Of a stretch of 64,000 nucleotides of DNA, positions 63,839-64,000 are shown piece by piece. The DNA lies in assembly GCA_947499595.1 (NCBI GenBank), contig CANMOY010000001.1:432359-496358 (forward strand), written 5' to 3'. The position numbers were made by a program, and so were the translations under genes. A model generated the notes under the pieces. It made no database searches and was not told the origin of the DNA. It saw only the letters and a program-made list of their open reading frames with translations. The stretch is from an uncultured Mesonia sp. GTDB lineage: Bacteria > Bacteroidota > Bacteroidia > Flavobacteriales > Flavobacteriaceae. Within the stretch, counting starts at the first letter, position 1; each line of letters opens with the position of its first letter.

Positions 63839-64000
63839 TGTTTTTATTTTTTATTATTTTTCAAAGTTATAAAATATATCTCGTCTTATTGTCCTAGCTT
63901 GTTTTTTAACTTGCTGCCAACGTCAGTCAGTCTCAAAACTACCAATTAATGCTCTTAAAAATACTATTTTTCTGATTTTGATGAAATTTATCGAGGAGTC
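63839..64000. other. Window end, upstream of the CDF operon
   Basis: About 160 bp. A minus-strand open frame of 25 codons runs off the window edge and ends with TGA near 63924, too short to judge. No other feature seen. Confidence 0.4.

Noticed and set aside
63924..64000. 3' end of another minus-strand gene at the window edge
   Set aside because: Only about 25 codons are visible, with no recognisable sequence.

Overview
The window is AT-rich chromosomal DNA from a member of the Bacteroidetes, most likely a marine-type Flavobacteriaceae. The signs are a TonB-dependent receptor with a carboxypeptidase-regulatory-like domain, a type IX secretion (T9SS) C-terminal sorting domain, TAnnTTTG promoter boxes, genes without a clear Shine-Dalgarno sequence, a fused ResB/CcsA protein, a UbiA enzyme of the geranylgeranylglycerol-phosphate type, and many short lipoproteins. 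No rRNA, tRNA, CRISPR array or prophage was seen.

Layout. 1-10.2 kb: the 3' end of prfB, an ArsC-like reductase, two small secreted proteins, a TonB-dependent receptor, fumC, a guanidinium-exporter-like SMR protein and the 1082-residue cytochrome c maturation protein CcsBA. 10.3-13.7 kb: a tightly packed operon (DUF2520 protein, KdsC-like phosphatase, UbiA prenyltransferase, Maf, small MscS). 14.2-24.5 kb: a PIG-L deacetylase, a 36-residue membrane peptide and a sodium:solute symporter in one coupled unit; a DUF2911 protein; a HerA-type ATPase coupled to an RluE-like pseudouridine synthase; a T9SS-secreted endonuclease I; a nitroreductase. 24.5-30.8 kb (minus strand): ftsK, lolA, an LptF/G permease and ribBA in one compact cell-envelope operon, with dgkA upstream.

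31-41 kb is the accessory part. It has long gene-poor stretches, a truncated HigB-like toxin gene, a serine hydrolase, a methyltransferase gene and an unknown gene each preceded by a copy of a ~155 bp promoter-bearing direct repeat, then a lipoprotein gene and a copper-type P-type ATPase whose N-terminus carries an in-frame stop. 41.5-50.3 kb returns to core metabolism: a peroxiredoxin-thioredoxin-small protein operon, hutI-hutG of histidine degradation, and a three-gene biotin-dependent acyl-CoA carboxylase (carrier, biotin carboxylase, carboxyltransferase). 49.9-58 kb: a lipoprotein with a duplicated PPHGQPGHRCD motif, a K+/H+ antiporter, a DUF3667 protein, a pentapeptide-repeat protein, and an AraC regulator-pirin-pirin-YceI cluster.

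58-64 kb is again accessory: an HU-like protein gene whose 3' end is duplicated downstream next to a 22-bp tandem repeat, a cassette-like SIMPL gene bracketed by related palindromic elements, a YcxB-like membrane protein, an IS110 transposase remnant, and a minus-strand operon of a CDF metal transporter, a DUF2231-like membrane protein and a small lipoprotein. The points most worth checking are the promoter-bearing repeats, the cassette-like elements, the HGQPGHRCD lipoprotein, the RibBA that has lost its GTP-cyclohydrolase zinc site, and the interrupted metal-binding domain of the P-type ATPase. No defence system or other clearly novel multi-gene system could be shown.
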